From: Rubrivivax sp. | Lineage (GTDB): Bacteria > Pseudomonadota > Gammaproteobacteria > Burkholderiales > Burkholderiaceae_C | Length of the DNA: 64,000 nt | Assembly (NCBI GenBank): GCA_030653385.1 | Contig: JAURZM010000055.1 | Location: 1 to 64,000, forward strand | Direction of reading: 5' to 3' | In this document: one piece after another, positions 16,018 to 26,842 of the stretch | How the letters are laid out: each line of letters opens with the position of its first letter | Position numbering within the stretch: the first letter of the stretch is position 1 | Notes under the pieces: generated by a model | Seen by the model: the letters and a program-made list of their open reading frames with translations, nothing else | What the model was told of the DNA's origin: nothing | Databases searched by the model: none | Position numbers and translations under genes: made by a program

Positions 16018-19000
16018 TCAGGCCGGCAACAAGGCCTTCAAGAACCGCCCCGTGTGGCTGCCTTCGTGTGCCGCCACGTCTTCCGGTGTGCCCACCACCA
16101 CCACCTGGCCACCACCGGCACCGCCCTCGGGGCCCATGTCGATCAGCCAGTCGGCGGTCTTGATGACGTCCAGGTTGTGTTCGATGACGACGATGGTGTT
16201 GCCCGCGTCGCGCAACTGGTGCAGCACCTTCAGCAGCATGCCCACGTCGTGGAAGTGCAGGCCGGTGGTGGGTTCATCCAAGATGTACAGCGTCCTGCCG
16301 GTGTCGCGTTTGCTCAGCTCCAGCGCGAGCTTCACACGTTGCGCTTCGCCGCCCGACAGCGTGGTGGCGGCCTGGCCCAGGCGGATGTAACCCAGGCCCA
16401 CGTCCAGCAGCGTCTGCAGTTTGCGCGCGATGTTGGGCACGGCGCTGAAGAAGGCATGTGCGTCTTCCACCGTCAGTTCCAGCACCTGCGTGATGTTCTT
16501 GCCCTTGTACAGAATCTCCAGCGTCTCGCGGTTGTAGCGCGCGCCGTGGCACACATCGCAGGGCACGTACATGTCGGGCAGGAAGTGCATCTCGACCTTG
16601 ATGACACCGTCGCCTTCGCAGGCCTCGCAGCGGCCTCCGCCACTGCTGGCGCTGACGTTGAAGCTGAAGCGCCCGGCGCCGTAACCGCGTTCACGCGCCG
16701 CCGGCACCTCGGCAAACATCTCGCGGATGGGCGTGAACAGGCCCGTGTAGGTGGCCGGGTTGCTGCGCGGTGTGCGGCCGATGGGGCTTTGGTCGACGTT
16801 GATCACCTTGTCGAACTGCTCCAGGCCTTCGATGCGGTCGTGCGGCGCCGGTTCGGCGTGGCTCTGGTACAGCTTGCGTGCCACGGCCGTGTACAGCGTG
16901 TCGTTGATCAGTGTGCTTTTGCCCGAACCGCTGACGCCGGTGACGCAGGTCAGCAGGCCGACCGGGATTTCGACGTTGACACCCTGCCCTTGTGGCCCGT
17001 GCAGGTTGTTGCCCCGTGCGCCGACGATGCTCAGCCGGTAGGGCACCGAACCGAAGCCGCTGGCCGCGCGGCGGCGCTTGGGCACTTCGATGCGCATCAC
17101 ATTGGCCAGGTACCGGCCGGTCAGGGAATCGGGGTTGTCGGCCACTTCCTGCGGTGTGCCTTGTGCCATCACGCGTCCGCCGTGCACACCGGCACCGGGG
17201 CCCATGTCCACGACGTGGTCGGCGGCGCGGATCATGTCTTCGTCGTGTTCCACCACCAGCACGCTGTTGCCCAGGTCGCGCAGGTGTTTCAGCGTGCCGA
17301 TGAGCCTTTCGTTGTCGCGCTGGTGCAGGCCGATGCTGGGCTCGTCCAGCACGTACATCACACCGCTCAGGCCGCTGCCGATCTGGCTGGCCAGGCGGAT
17401 GCGCTGGGCTTCGCCGCCGCTGAGTGTGTCGGCCCCGCGGTCCAGGCTCAAATAGTTCAGGCCCACGTCGTTCAGGAAACGCAGCCGGCTGCGGATTTCG
17501 CGCACGATCTTGTCGGCGATCTCGCCCTTCGCACCCACCAGCTTCAGGCTTTCGAAGTAAGCCAGCGCATGCGCCAACGTGGCGTGTTCGACTTCGTAGA
17601 TGGGCTTGCCCCTGACGCCGTCGGCCTGGGCTTCGCTGCCGTCGCCCACGTGCTGCAAAAAGACGTGGCGTGCTTCGCGCCGCAACCGTGAACCCTCGCA
17701 CTGCACACAAGGTTTGGCGGCCTGGTAACGCGACAGCTCTTCGCGCACCGCCACCGAATCGGTTTCCCGGAAGCGGCGCTCGAAGTTGGGAATGATGCCT
17801 TCGAAGGGGTGGCTGCGTTTCACGCTGCGTGTCTTGCCCTTGCCGGCGCGGCCGCTGCCTTCAGCTTCGTAGACAAACTCGATGTCAACTTCGCCCGAGC
17901 CGTACAAGACCACCTTCTGCGCGGCTGCCGGCAACTTGTCGTAGGGCGTTTCGGTGTCGAAGCCGTAATGCTTGGCCACGCTTTCCAGCAGCGAGTGCGT
18001 GTAGCTGTTGCGACGGTCCCAGCCCTTCACCGCGCCAGACGCCAGGCTCAGCGTGGGGAAACCGACCACCCGATCGGGGTCGAACACCGTCACCTGGCCC
18101 AGGCCGTCGCAGGCCGGGCAGGCGCCCACGGGGCTGTTGAAGCTGAACAGGCGAGGCTCCAGTTCAGGCAGCGAATAGCTGCACACCGGGCAGCCAAACT
18201 TGCTGCTGAAGAGGTGTTCTCTGCCGTTGTCCATCTCCAGCGCAATCGCGCGGCCGTCGGCGATGCGCAGGCTGGCTTCGAAGCTCTCGGCCAGGCGCTG
18301 CTTGACGTCGGCTTTGGCACGCAGGCGGTCGATGACAACGTCGATGTCGTGTTTTTCGTTTTTCTTCAGCGCCGGCAAGCCTTCGGCTTCCAGCACTGCA
18401 CCGGGCTTGCCGTCGCTGCCGACACGAAAACGCACATAACCACGCGCCTGCATGTCCTCGAAGAGGTCGGTGAACTCACCTTTGCGGTCGCGCACCACGG
18501 GCGCCAGGATCATCAGGCGTGTGTCTTCAGGCAGCGCCAGCACCGCGTCGACCATCTGGCTGACGCTCTGCGCCTGCAGCGGCAGGCCATGGTCGGGGCA
18601 GTAGGGCGTGCCGGCGCGGGCGTACAGCAGGCGCAGGTAGTCGTGGATCTCGGTGATGGTGCCCACCGTGCTGCGTGGGTTGTGGCTGGTGGCCTTCTGC
18701 TCGATGCTGATGGCCGGGCTCAGGCCTTCGATGACATCGACATCGGGCTTGTCCATCAGCTGCAGAAACTGCCGCGCGTAGGCGCTCAGGCTCTCGACGT
18801 AGCGCCGCTGACCTTCGGCATACAGCGTGTCGAAGGCCAGGCTGCTCTTGCCACTGCCCGACAAACCCGTGATCACGACCAGCGCGTGTTTGGGAATGTC
18901 GAGGTCGATGTTCTTCAGGTTGTGCGTGCGCGCGCCGCGCACCTTCAGCGCGCGGGCTTCACCGGGCGAAGTGCGTGGCACCGTCGCTTGGGCATTCGCC

Positions 19001-19047
19001 TGAAGGTTCGGCTGTGCAGAGGACTCGGAGGGTTTGTCGGCAGGCAT
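16018..19047 (-). CDS. uvrA: excinuclease ABC subunit UvrA
   Basis: [37 protein letters not shown], two ABC signatures LSGGEAQR, Zn motifs; start assigned to MPADKPSES. Confidence 0.97.
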   Translation of the reverse strand: MPADKPSESSAQPNLQANAQATVPRTSPGEARALKVRGARTHNLKNIDLDIPKHALVVITGLSGSGKSSLAFDTLYAEGQRRYVESLSAYARQFLQLMDKPDVDVIEGLSPAISIEQKATSHNPRSTVGTITEIHDYLRLLYARAGTPYCPDHGLPLQAQSVSQMVDAVLALPEDTRLMILAPVVRDRKGEFTDLFEDMQARGYVRFRVGSDGKPGAVLEAEGLPALKKNEKHDIDVVIDRLRAKADVKQRLAESFEASLRIADGRAIALEMDNGREHLFSSKFGCPVCSYSLPELEPRLFSFNSPVGACPACDGLGQVTVFDPDRVVGFPTLSLASGAVKGWDRRNSYTHSLLESVAKHYGFDTETPYDKLPAAAQKVVLYGSGEVDIEFVYEAEGSGRAGKGKTRSVKRSHPFEGIIPNFERRFRETDSVAVREELSRYQAAKPCVQCEGSRLRREARHVFLQHVGDGSEAQADGVRGKPIYEVEHATLAHALAYFESLKLVGAKGEIADKIVREIRSRLRFLNDVGLNYLSLDRGADTLSGGEAQRIRLASQIGSGLSGVMYVLDEPSIGLHQRDNERLIGTLKHLRDLGNSVLVVEHDEDMIRAADHVVDMGPGAGVHGGRVMAQGTPQEVADNPDSLTGRYLANVMRIEVPKRRRAASGFGSVPYRLSIVGARGNNLHGPQGQGVNVEIPVGLLTCVTGVSGSGKSTLINDTLYTAVARKLYQSHAEPAPHDRIEGLEQFDKVINVDQSPIGRTPRSNPATYTGLFTPIREMFAEVPAARERGYGAGRFSFNVSASSGGGRCEACEGDGVIKVEMHFLPDMYVPCDVCHGARYNRETLEILYKGKNITQVLELTVEDAHAFFSAVPNIARKLQTLLDVGLGYIRLGQAATTLSGGEAQRVKLALELSKRDTGRTLYILDEPTTGLHFHDVGMLLKVLHQLRDAGNTIVVIEHNLDVIKTADWLIDMGPEGGAGGGQVVVVGTPEDVAAHEGSHTGRFLKALLPA

Positions 19048-19093
19048 GGCGGATGGCAGGGGCAACCGACCATCATAGCGGTGCCACCCTTTT

Positions 19094-21085
19094 TCAGCTG
19101 TGTGCCAGCAAGCGCAGGATCTGCTGACCGTAGGCTTCCAGCTTCTTGCTGCCCACGCCGCTGATGCCGGCCAGGTCGTCCAGCGAGGCCGGGCATTCAC
19201 GCGCCATCTCGGCCAGCGTGGCGTCGTGGAAGACCACGTAGGCCGGCAGGTTGTGTTCTCGCGCCACTTCGGCGCGCCAGGCCTTCAGCGCCACGAAACG
19301 TTCGGTGGCGGCTTCGTCCAGCGGCAGCGGCGGTGGTTTGCCGGCGCCCCTTGAAGCGCTGTTTGCGCCCGCTGCGCCCGTGGCCCCGCGCACACGGCTG
19401 GCCTTCACCCGCGGCTTGCTTTCCGTGGGCACCCGCAGCAGCACCGGCACCTCGCCCCGCAGCACCTCGCGGGCGCTGTCGGCCAGCGCCAGCGTGTTGT
19501 AGTCACCTTCGGTTTGCACGTGACCCATGGCGATGAGCTGCCGCAGCACCAGGCGCCACTGCGCTTCGCTCACGTCGGCGCCGATGCCGAAGGTGGACAG
19601 GCTCTCGTGGCCGTGTTGGGTGGTCTTGTCGGTGGTCTTGCCACGCAGCACGTCGATCAGGTGACCCGCGCCGTAACGCTGGCCGCCGGCCTGGCGGAAG
19701 CGGTAGATGCAGCTCAGCGCCTTGCGGGCGGCTTCGGTCGCGTCCCAGGTATCTGGCGCGCGCAGGCAGTTGTCGCAATTGCCGCACTGGGCCCCCAAGC
19801 TCCCTTCGGTCGCTGCCCCCCGAGGGGGCGCGTTCGAGCCCGGGAGACCCGTGCTCGAACCGTGTGCTGGTTCGCGGTAGGCTTGACCAAAGTAGCCGAG
19901 AAGGCGCACACGCCTGCAGTCGTGCGCTTCGCACAGCGCCAGCAGCGCGTCGAGCTTGGTTCGCTGCAGTCGCTTGAAGTCTTCATTGGCTTCGCCGTCG
20001 TCGATCATGCGGCGTTGGTTGACGACATCGGCCAGGCCATAGGTCATCCAGGCGTCGGCGGGCAGGCCGTCGCGCCCCGCGCGGCCCGTCTCCTGGTAGT
20101 AGCTCTCGATGTTCTTGGGCAGGTCCAGATGCGCAACGAAACGCACATCGGGTTTGTCGATGCCCATGCCAAAGGCGATGGTGGCGACCACCACCACCCC
20201 TTCTTCGCGCAGGAAACGGTCCTGGTGGCGGCGGCGGGTGTCGGCGTCCAGGCCCGCGTGGTAGGGCAAGGCGGTCAGGCCTTCGCCGGTCAGCCAGGTG
20301 GCAGTTTCTTCGACACGCTTGCGGCTCTGGCAATAGACGATGCCGGCGTCGCCGTCGTGTTCTTCGCTCAGGAAACGCAGCAGCTGTTTGCGCGGTTCGT
20401 CCTTCTCGACGATGGTGTAGCGGATGTTCGGCCGGTCGAAGCTGGCCACGAACAGGCGCGCTTCTTCCAGCTTCAGGCGCTGGATGATGTCGGCGCGGGT
20501 GTGGTCGTCGGCGGTGGCCGTCAACGCCAGGCGCGGAACCCCCGGAAACTGCTCGTGCAACGCGCTCAGGCCCAGGTATTCCTCGCGGAAGTCGTGGCCC
20601 CACTGGCTGACGCAGTGCGCTTCGTCGATCGCAAACAGGCTGAGCTGCCCACGTTCGTGCAGGCTCGTCAGCATGGCCATGAAACGTGGGGTGAGGATGC
20701 GTTCCGGCGCGGCGTACAGCAGCGTCAGGCTGCCTGACAGCAGGTCACGTTCGACACGGCGGGTTTCGTCGGCGTCGAGTGTGCTGTTCAGGAAAGCCGC
20801 GTTGACACCGGCTTCGTGCAGCGCGCCCACCTGGTCGTGCATCAAGGCGATCAGCGGGCTGACGACCACCGCCACACCCTGGCCCGAGCGGTGGCGCACG
20901 ATGGCGGGCACCTGGTAACACAGGCTCTTGCCGCCGCCGGTGGGCATGAGCACCAGTGCGTCGCCACCGGCCACCACGTGGTTGACGATTTCGGCCTGCG
21001 CGCCGCGGAAGGCGGGGTAGCCAAAAACTTCGTGCAGCACCTGCTGCGGCATTGAATCGGTGGCGGCGGAAAGGACGGCGGACAT
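19094..21085 (-). CDS. recQ: ATP-dependent DNA helicase RecQ
   Basis: [34 protein letters not shown] motif, CGNCDNCL zinc-binding, HRDC-like C-terminus; carries an in-frame insertion. Confidence 0.95.
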   Translation of the reverse strand: MSAVLSAATDSMPQQVLHEVFGYPAFRGAQAEIVNHVVAGGDALVLMPTGGGKSLCYQVPAIVRHRSGQGVAVVVSPLIALMHDQVGALHEAGVNAAFLNSTLDADETRRVERDLLSGSLTLLYAAPERILTPRFMAMLTSLHERGQLSLFAIDEAHCVSQWGHDFREEYLGLSALHEQFPGVPRLALTATADDHTRADIIQRLKLEEARLFVASFDRPNIRYTIVEKDEPRKQLLRFLSEEHDGDAGIVYCQSRKRVEETATWLTGEGLTALPYHAGLDADTRRRHQDRFLREEGVVVVATIAFGMGIDKPDVRFVAHLDLPKNIESYYQETGRAGRDGLPADAWMTYGLADVVNQRRMIDDGEANEDFKRLQRTKLDALLALCEAHDCRRVRLLGYFGQAYREPAHGSSTGLPGSNAPPRGAATEGSLGAQCGNCDNCLRAPDTWDATEAARKALSCIYRFRQAGGQRYGAGHLIDVLRGKTTDKTTQHGHESLSTFGIGADVSEAQWRLVLRQLIAMGHVQTEGDYNTLALADSAREVLRGEVPVLLRVPTESKPRVKASRVRGATGAAGANSASRGAGKPPPLPLDEAATERFVALKAWRAEVAREHNLPAYVVFHDATLAEMARECPASLDDLAGISGVGSKKLEAYGQQILRLLAHS
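19788..19860. repeat. GC-rich intergenic-type repeat inserted in frame within recQ
   Basis: TGGGCCCCCAAGCTCCCTTCGGTCGCTGCCCCCCGAGGGGGCGCG followed by hairpin GTTCGAGC..GCTCGAAC; related sequence at 57415-57465 (opposite orientation). Confidence 0.65.
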
Positions 21086-21236
21086 GGTTGGAGCAGGATG
21101 CTACGCGACGCCCTGTGCCGGCCACCCCAAGGCGGGTGCCCTCGGCCGGGCGAACTCAACAGGGTGAGTGCCAGCCGGAGGGCCAGCGCGATAATGGCCA
21201 CAACCCCATCCGCAACGTGTCACCCGGGAGCAGCCC

Positions 21237-21737
21237 ATGGCCTCAGTCAACAAAGTCATCCTCATCGGCAACCTCGGCAAAGACCCCGAGATCCGCTACG
21301 CACCCAGCGGTTCCGCCATCTGCAACATCACCGTGGCCACCAGCCGCGTGTCCAAGGACAAAACCAGCGGCGAAAAGCAGGAACAGACCGAATGGCACCG
21401 CGTGGTGATGTTCGACCGCCTGGCCGAAATCGCCGGCGAGTACCTGAAAAAGGGCAAGTCGGTCTACATCGAAGGCCGCCTGCAGACGCGCAAGTGGACC
21501 GACAAGGAAGGCGTGGAAAAGTACAGCACGGAAATCATCGCGCAAGAGATGACCATGCTCGGTGGCCGTGACAGCGGCGGTGGCGGTGGCGGTGGCATGG
21601 GCGACGACATGGGCGATGCCCCCCGTTCGGCCCCGGCGCAGCGCAGCGCACCGCCGGCCCGCACCGCCCCTGCGGCCAAGCCGGCCGCCAAGCAAGGCAC
21701 CGGCTTCGACGACATGGACGACGACATCCCGTTCTGA
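21237..21737 (+). CDS. ssb: single-stranded DNA-binding protein
   Basis: [23 protein letters not shown]-fold pattern and acidic C-terminal tip DMDDDIPF. Confidence 0.97.
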   Translation: MASVNKVILIGNLGKDPEIRYAPSGSAICNITVATSRVSKDKTSGEKQEQTEWHRVVMFDRLAEIAGEYLKKGKSVYIEGRLQTRKWTDKEGVEKYSTEIIAQEMTMLGGRDSGGGGGGGMGDDMGDAPRSAPAQRSAPPARTAPAAKPAAKQGTGFDDMDDDIPF

Positions 21738-21757
21738 GGCCCCCCGCGCCCAGCACC

Positions 21758-21781
21758 AAGCCCCGTCCGGCGGGGCTTTTT
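21758..21781 (+). terminator. Rho-independent terminator after ssb
   Basis: AAGCCCCG-TCCGG-CGGGGCTT followed by T-rich tract. Confidence 0.85.
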
Positions 21782-21791
21782 CAGGGCCCCA

Positions 21792-21836
21792 CTTGATACC
21801 CAGCACCGTATCAAGTACGATACCCAACATGGTATC
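21792..21836 (+). promoter_or_regulatory. two tandem dyads (GATAC..GTATC) overlapping putative promoter and start codon of the efflux operon
   Basis: CTTGATAC-CCAGCACC-GTATCAAG (21792-21815) and GATACC-CAACAT-GGTATC (21819-21836), centre-to-centre 24 bp; -35-like TTGATA (21794) and -10-like TACGAT (21816). Confidence 0.75.
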
Positions 21837-22896
21837 TAAACATCTGCTCCTCCTGGCCTTGTCGGCCTCCTTGCCTGCTCTTTCGGCCTGGGCCCAGCCG
21901 GTCACGGTGCCGACCGTGCCCGTCGGTGCCGGCCAGGCGGTCGGCAGCTTCGACATCGAAGGTGTGCTGCAGGCGCAGCAACAGGTCACGGTGTCGGCGC
22001 AAGCCGCCGGCCGTGTGCTGCTGCTGGCCGTGAAGGCGGGTGACCGCATCAAGGCCGGCCAGGTGCTGGCGCGCATCGACGACCGCGAACTGCAAGCCGG
22101 TGTGGCCGGTGGTGACGCCGGTGTGGCGCAGGCCCAGGCCGCGCTGCTGCAGGCCGAACAGAGCGCCAGGCGCACGCAAGACCTGCGCGCCCAGGGTTTT
22201 GTCAGCAGCGCCGCAGTGGACGGTGTCACGGCCCAGCTGAAAGCCGCACAGGCCGCGCTGCAGCAGGCCCAGGCCGGCCGTTCACAGGCCACGTTGGCCC
22301 GGGGTTTTGCGACGGTGCTGGCGCCGTTTGACGGCGTGGTGCTGTCCACGCAGGTCGAGGCCGGCGAGCTGGCGCTGCCCGGTCGTGCGCTGATGACCGT
22401 CTACGCACCCGGCCGCCTGCGCGCCGTGGTGCAACTGCCGGCGTCCCGCTCGGCCGCCGCACGTGCTGCCACACTGGTGGAGGTCACCCTGCCAGACGGC
22501 CAACAGGTGAAACCGGTTCAGCGCACCGAACTGCCGGGCACCGACGCCGTGTCGCAGACCGTCGAATGGCGGCTGGACCTGCCGGTCGCAGCGGGCTCGT
22601 CAGCCGCCGGCAACCCGGCGGCGCAGCCCGGCCAGCCGGTTCAGGTGCGGTTTGCCGGCGGCGCGGCGGTGGCTGTTTTGCCGGGTCTGTCGATTCCCGC
22701 TGCCGCCGTGCTGCGGCGCGGTGAACTCACCGCTGTCTATGCCGCACAAGGCGAGCGCTTCGTGCTGAAGGCGGTGCGCCTGGGCGCGCCACAAGGCGAC
22801 AGCGTGCCGGTGCTGGCCGGCCTGAAAGCCGGTGAGCGCATTGCCACCGACCCGGTGCGCGCAGGTCTGGCGGATGCCAAGCCGGCTTCACCTTGA
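21829..22896 (+). CDS. efflux RND transporter periplasmic adaptor (membrane fusion protein)
   Basis: Signal peptide MVSKHLLLLALSASLPALSAWA; GRVLLLAVKAGDRIKAGQVLARIDDRELQA lipoyl-like hairpin; precedes the RND permease. Confidence 0.88.
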   Translation: MVSKHLLLLALSASLPALSAWAQPVTVPTVPVGAGQAVGSFDIEGVLQAQQQVTVSAQAAGRVLLLAVKAGDRIKAGQVLARIDDRELQAGVAGGDAGVAQAQAALLQAEQSARRTQDLRAQGFVSSAAVDGVTAQLKAAQAALQQAQAGRSQATLARGFATVLAPFDGVVLSTQVEAGELALPGRALMTVYAPGRLRAVVQLPASRSAAARAATLVEVTLPDGQQVKPVQRTELPGTDAVSQTVEWRLDLPVAAGSSAAGNPAAQPGQPVQVRFAGGAAVAVLPGLSIPAAAVLRRGELTAVYAAQGERFVLKAVRLGAPQGDSVPVLAGLKAGERIATDPVRAGLADAKPASP

Positions 22897-25800
22897 ACAG
22901 GTCGATCGACGTGAACACGCCTCAAGCCCCCCTGGGCATCTCGGGCCGCCTGGCCGCCAACTTCCAGTCCAACGCGCTGACCCCGCTGCTGGCGCTGGTG
23001 GCTTTGCTGCTGGGCCTGTTTGCCGTGTTGGTGACACCGCGCGAAGAAGAGCCGCAGATCAACGTCACGATGGCCAATGTGCTGATCCCCTTCCCGGGGG
23101 CCAGCAGCGCCGACGTGCAGAACCTGGTCGCGCGCCCGGCCGAGCAGGTGCTGGGCCAGGTGGCCGGCATCGAACACACTTACTCCGTCTCGCGCCCGGG
23201 CATGGCGGTGTTGACGGTGCAGTTCCAGGTGGGTGTGCCGCGCACCGAAGCGCTGGTGCGGCTGTACGACGTGCTCAACGCCAACCAGGACTGGTTGCCA
23301 CGCGACCTGGGCACGCTGCCGCCTATCGTCAAGCCCAAGGGCATCGACGACGTGCCGGTGCTGGCGGTGTCGTTGTGGAGCAAGGACATCACGTCGGCCA
23401 GCGAGCTGGAACGCGTGGCGCACACGGTGGAAGCCGAACTGAAGCGGGTGCCCGGCGTGCGCGAAGTGGCCACCATCGGCGGCCCTGGGCGCGTGGTGCA
23501 GGTCACGCTGCAACCGCAGCGCCTGCGCGAACGGGGTGTGGACGTGCTGCGGCTGAAGCAGGCCATCGGCGCGGCCAGCTTTGCGCTGCCTTCGGGACAG
23601 GTGATGGACGACCAGGCCGCAGGCGGCAGCGCACGCACGCTGGCCGTGGAAACCGGCGAATTCCTGCGCTCGGCGCAGGACGTGGGCGACCTGGTGGTGG
23701 GTGTGCACCAGGGCAAGCCGGTCTACTTGCGCGAAGTGGCGCAGGTGGAAGACGGCGCCGCGCAAGCCACGAAGCAAGTCTGGTTCACGCCAGCCGGCAA
23801 AGATGGCGCCGCCGCCAGCGCCGGCCACCCGGCCGTCACGATCACCGTCACCAAAAAGCCCGGCACCAATGCGGTGGACGTGGCCAGCGCCACGCGTGAA
23901 CGCCTGGACGTGCTGCACAACACGCTCATTCCGGCCGGCGTGGAAGCCACCGTGGTGCGCGACTACGGCGCCACGGCGGCGGAAAAGGCCAACAAGCTGA
24001 TCCAGAAGCTGGCCTTTGCCACCGCGTCGGTGATCCTGCTGGTGGGCCTGGCCCTGGGCCGGCGCGAGGCGGTCATCGTCGGCGCGGCGGTGATCCTGAC
24101 GCTGATGGCCACCTTGTTCGCCAGCTGGGCCTGGGGTTTCACACTCAACCGCGTGTCGCTGTTTGCGCTGATCTTTTCCATCGGCATCCTGGTCGACGAC
24201 GCCATCGTGGTGGTGGAAAACATCCACCGCCACATGGCGCTCACACCGACCAAGCCGCTGAAGGAGATCATTCCGCTGGCCGTGGACGAAGTGGGCGGCC
24301 CCACCATCCTGGCCACACTGACGGTGATTGCGGCGCTGCTGCCGATGGCCTTCGTCAGCGGCCTGATGGGCCCCTACATGAGCCCCATCCCCATCAACAG
24401 CAGCCTGGGCATGGCGCTGTCGCTGGCCATCGCCTTCACGGTCACGCCCTGGCTGGCGCTGAAGCTGATGAAGCCCCACGGCACGGCCCACGCCGAGACC
24501 GCGGATGCCGCCATCCCCGCGCCCGCCGCGCCGCAAGGCATGGCGGGCAAGCTGCAGCGCCTGTTCACGCGCCTGCTCACGCCGCTGCTCGACAGCGCCC
24601 GCAAGCGCTGGCTGCTGCTGGCCGGCATCGTGGCCGCGCTGTTGCTGTCGGTGGGCCTGGCCGCGGTGCAGTGGGTGGTGCTGAAGATGCTGCCCTTCGA
24701 CAACAAGAGCGAGTTTGCGCTGGTCGTGGACATGCCCGCCGGCACGCCAGTGGAAGACACCGCCGCCGCCCTGCACGCGCTGGGCGGTCATCTGGCGCAA
24801 CAGCCCGAAGTGCTGCATTTGCAGGGTTATGCCGGCATCGCCAGCCCCATCACCTTCAATGGCCTGGTGCGCCAGTACTACCTGCGTGCCGACGCAGAAC
24901 AGGGCGAGCTGCAGGTCAACCTGATCGACAAGGACCAGCGTTCGGAACAGAGCCACGCCATCGCCCAGCGCCTGCGCCCCGAACTGGAGAAGATCGCGCT
25001 GGCCCACGGCGCCAAGCTGAAGCTGGTGGAAGTGCCACCCGGCCCGCCGGTGATGAGCCCGCTGGTGGCCGAGGTCTACGGCCCCGATGAAGCCGGCCGC
25101 CAGCAACTGGCCGCGCGCCTGGCGCAGGCCTTTGCCGCGACACCCGACATCACCGCCATCGACACCAGCCTGCAGGCCGACGCACCACGTGCTTTCCTGC
25201 GTGTGCAGCGCCAGCGAGCTGACAGCCTGGGCGTGCCGGTGTCGGCCATCGCCGCCACCGTGCAGGGTGCTTTGAGCGGCACCGACGCCACCTACCTGCA
25301 CGACGGCCACAGCAAGTACGCCGCGCCGGTGCGCCTGCAACTGCCGCGTGAATCGCAGGTGGGCCTTGAAGCCCTGCTGGCGCTGCCGCTGCGCACGGCC
25401 AGCGGACAGCTGGTGCCGCTGAGTGAACTGGTGCGCGTGGAGCGTGGTGTCATCGACAAGCCGCTGTTCACGAAAGACCTGCAGGGCGTGAGCTACGTTT
25501 TTGCCGACGTCGGCGCCGGTGGCCAGACACCCGATTCACCGCTGTACGGCCTGTTCAACATCCGCCCGCGCCTGCAAGCCGCCGCGCTGCCGGGCACCGG
25601 TGAGCTGGGCGAATACTGGATCAACCAGCCCGCCGACCCTTACCGCGGCTACGCCATCAAGTGGGACGGCGAATCGCAGATCACCTACGAAACCTTCCGT
25701 GACATGGGTGCCGCCTACGGTGTGGGCCTGATCCTGATCTACCTGCTGGTGGTGGCGCAGTTCAAAAGTTATGTGACGCCGCTGATCATCATGGCGCCGA

Positions 25801-26195
25801 TTCCGCTGACGATGATCGGCGTGATGCCGGGCCACGCCATCTTCCAGGCCAGTTTCACGGCCACGTCGATGATCGGCATGATCGCGCTGGCCGGGATCAT
25901 CGTGCGCAACTCCATCCTGCTGGTGGACTTCATCGACCTGCAGGTGGCGCAGGGCATGGCCTTCAAGCAGGCCGTGATCAGCAGCGCCGCCGTGCGTGCG
26001 CAGCCCATCGCGCTGACCGGCCTGGCCGCCATGACCGGTGCCGTGTTCATCCTGGACGACCCCATCTTCAACGGCCTGGCGATCAGCCTGCTGTTTGGCA
26101 TCTTCGTGTCCACCTTGCTCACGCTGGTGGTCATTCCGGTCCTTTACTACGCGGTGAACCGGCGCCGCCTGGAAACTTCTGGAGTCACACCATGA
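22893..26195 (+). CDS. efflux RND transporter permease subunit
   Basis: 1100 aa; FPGASSADVQNLVARPAEQVL, SIGILVDDAIVVVENIHRHM, GMIALAGIIVRNSILLVDFI; TTG start overlaps the preceding stop. Confidence 0.93.
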   Translation: MNRSIDVNTPQAPLGISGRLAANFQSNALTPLLALVALLLGLFAVLVTPREEEPQINVTMANVLIPFPGASSADVQNLVARPAEQVLGQVAGIEHTYSVSRPGMAVLTVQFQVGVPRTEALVRLYDVLNANQDWLPRDLGTLPPIVKPKGIDDVPVLAVSLWSKDITSASELERVAHTVEAELKRVPGVREVATIGGPGRVVQVTLQPQRLRERGVDVLRLKQAIGAASFALPSGQVMDDQAAGGSARTLAVETGEFLRSAQDVGDLVVGVHQGKPVYLREVAQVEDGAAQATKQVWFTPAGKDGAAASAGHPAVTITVTKKPGTNAVDVASATRERLDVLHNTLIPAGVEATVVRDYGATAAEKANKLIQKLAFATASVILLVGLALGRREAVIVGAAVILTLMATLFASWAWGFTLNRVSLFALIFSIGILVDDAIVVVENIHRHMALTPTKPLKEIIPLAVDEVGGPTILATLTVIAALLPMAFVSGLMGPYMSPIPINSSLGMALSLAIAFTVTPWLALKLMKPHGTAHAETADAAIPAPAAPQGMAGKLQRLFTRLLTPLLDSARKRWLLLAGIVAALLLSVGLAAVQWVVLKMLPFDNKSEFALVVDMPAGTPVEDTAAALHALGGHLAQQPEVLHLQGYAGIASPITFNGLVRQYYLRADAEQGELQVNLIDKDQRSEQSHAIAQRLRPELEKIALAHGAKLKLVEVPPGPPVMSPLVAEVYGPDEAGRQQLAARLAQAFAATPDITAIDTSLQADAPRAFLRVQRQRADSLGVPVSAIAATVQGALSGTDATYLHDGHSKYAAPVRLQLPRESQVGLEALLALPLRTASGQLVPLSELVRVERGVIDKPLFTKDLQGVSYVFADVGAGGQTPDSPLYGLFNIRPRLQAAALPGTGELGEYWINQPADPYRGYAIKWDGESQITYETFRDMGAAYGVGLILIYLLVVAQFKSYVTPLIIMAPIPLTMIGVMPGHAIFQASFTATSMIGMIALAGIIVRNSILLVDFIDLQVAQGMAFKQAVISSAAVRAQPIALTGLAAMTGAVFILDDPIFNGLAISLLFGIFVSTLLTLVVIPVLYYAVNRRRLETSGVTP

Positions 26196-26407
26196 CCGTC
26201 GAGCGCTTGATCCGCATCTTTGCTGGCAGCTTCATCCTGCTGTCGCTGGCCCTGGGCGTGCAAGCCAGCCCACTGTTCGTGAACAGCTGGTGGCTGGCCT
26301 TCACCGCCTTCGTCGGCGCCAACCTGCTGCAGTTTGGCTTCACCAACGTCTGCCCGCTGGGCTGGATGCTGCGCAAGCTGGGTGTGCCCGACCGCGCCGC
26401 TGCTTGA
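26192..26407 (+). CDS. DUF2892 (YgaP-like transmembrane) protein
   Basis: 71 aa; RLIRIFAGSFILLSLALG...FTAFVGANLLQFGFTNVCPLGWMLRKLG; ATGA overlap with RND gene. Confidence 0.85.
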   Translation: MTVERLIRIFAGSFILLSLALGVQASPLFVNSWWLAFTAFVGANLLQFGFTNVCPLGWMLRKLGVPDRAAA

Positions 26408-26490
26408 GTTCGCTGAACACCCCCATGAACCGGCAGGCGGAGCAGGCGAGAATGCGGGCCGACGCTCAGCCTGCCCGGGAGACCTGCCCC

Positions 26491-26781
26491 ATGTCCGTTC
26501 TGACCGATGCCACCAGCCGCACCGACCTGCTCAACCGCCTGAAGCGCGCCGAGGGGCAGCTGCGTGGCATCCAGCGCATGCTGGAAGAGGGGCAGGAGTG
26601 CATGGACATCGCCACGCAGATGGCGGCCGTGCGCAAGGCGCTGGACAGCACCTACGTGCGCATGACGGTGTGTTTCATGCAGCAGGAATTGCACGCCCGC
26701 CTGGGCACCGACGCCGCTGCCGACACGCAGATCGAGTCGGTGCTGGAAGGTGTGCAGGACTTGCTGGGCAAGATCCGCTGA
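26491..26781 (+). CDS. metal/thiol-sensitive transcriptional regulator, CsoR/FrmR/RcnR family (DUF156)
   Basis: LLNRLKRAEGQLRGIQRMLEEGQECMDIATQMAAVRKAL..., ending SVLEGVQDLLGKIR. Confidence 0.88.
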   Translation: MSVLTDATSRTDLLNRLKRAEGQLRGIQRMLEEGQECMDIATQMAAVRKALDSTYVRMTVCFMQQELHARLGTDAAADTQIESVLEGVQDLLGKIR

Positions 26782-26842
26782 ACGCAGGCCACACGATGAA
26801 GCGGCCACGCCGGCATCGCCGCGGCCGTGTTCACCACGCGCG

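Noticed and set aside
22737-25340. 867-aa minus-strand ORF within the RND pump
   Set aside because: Antisense shadow ORF, His/Gln/Arg-rich, no recognisable motif.
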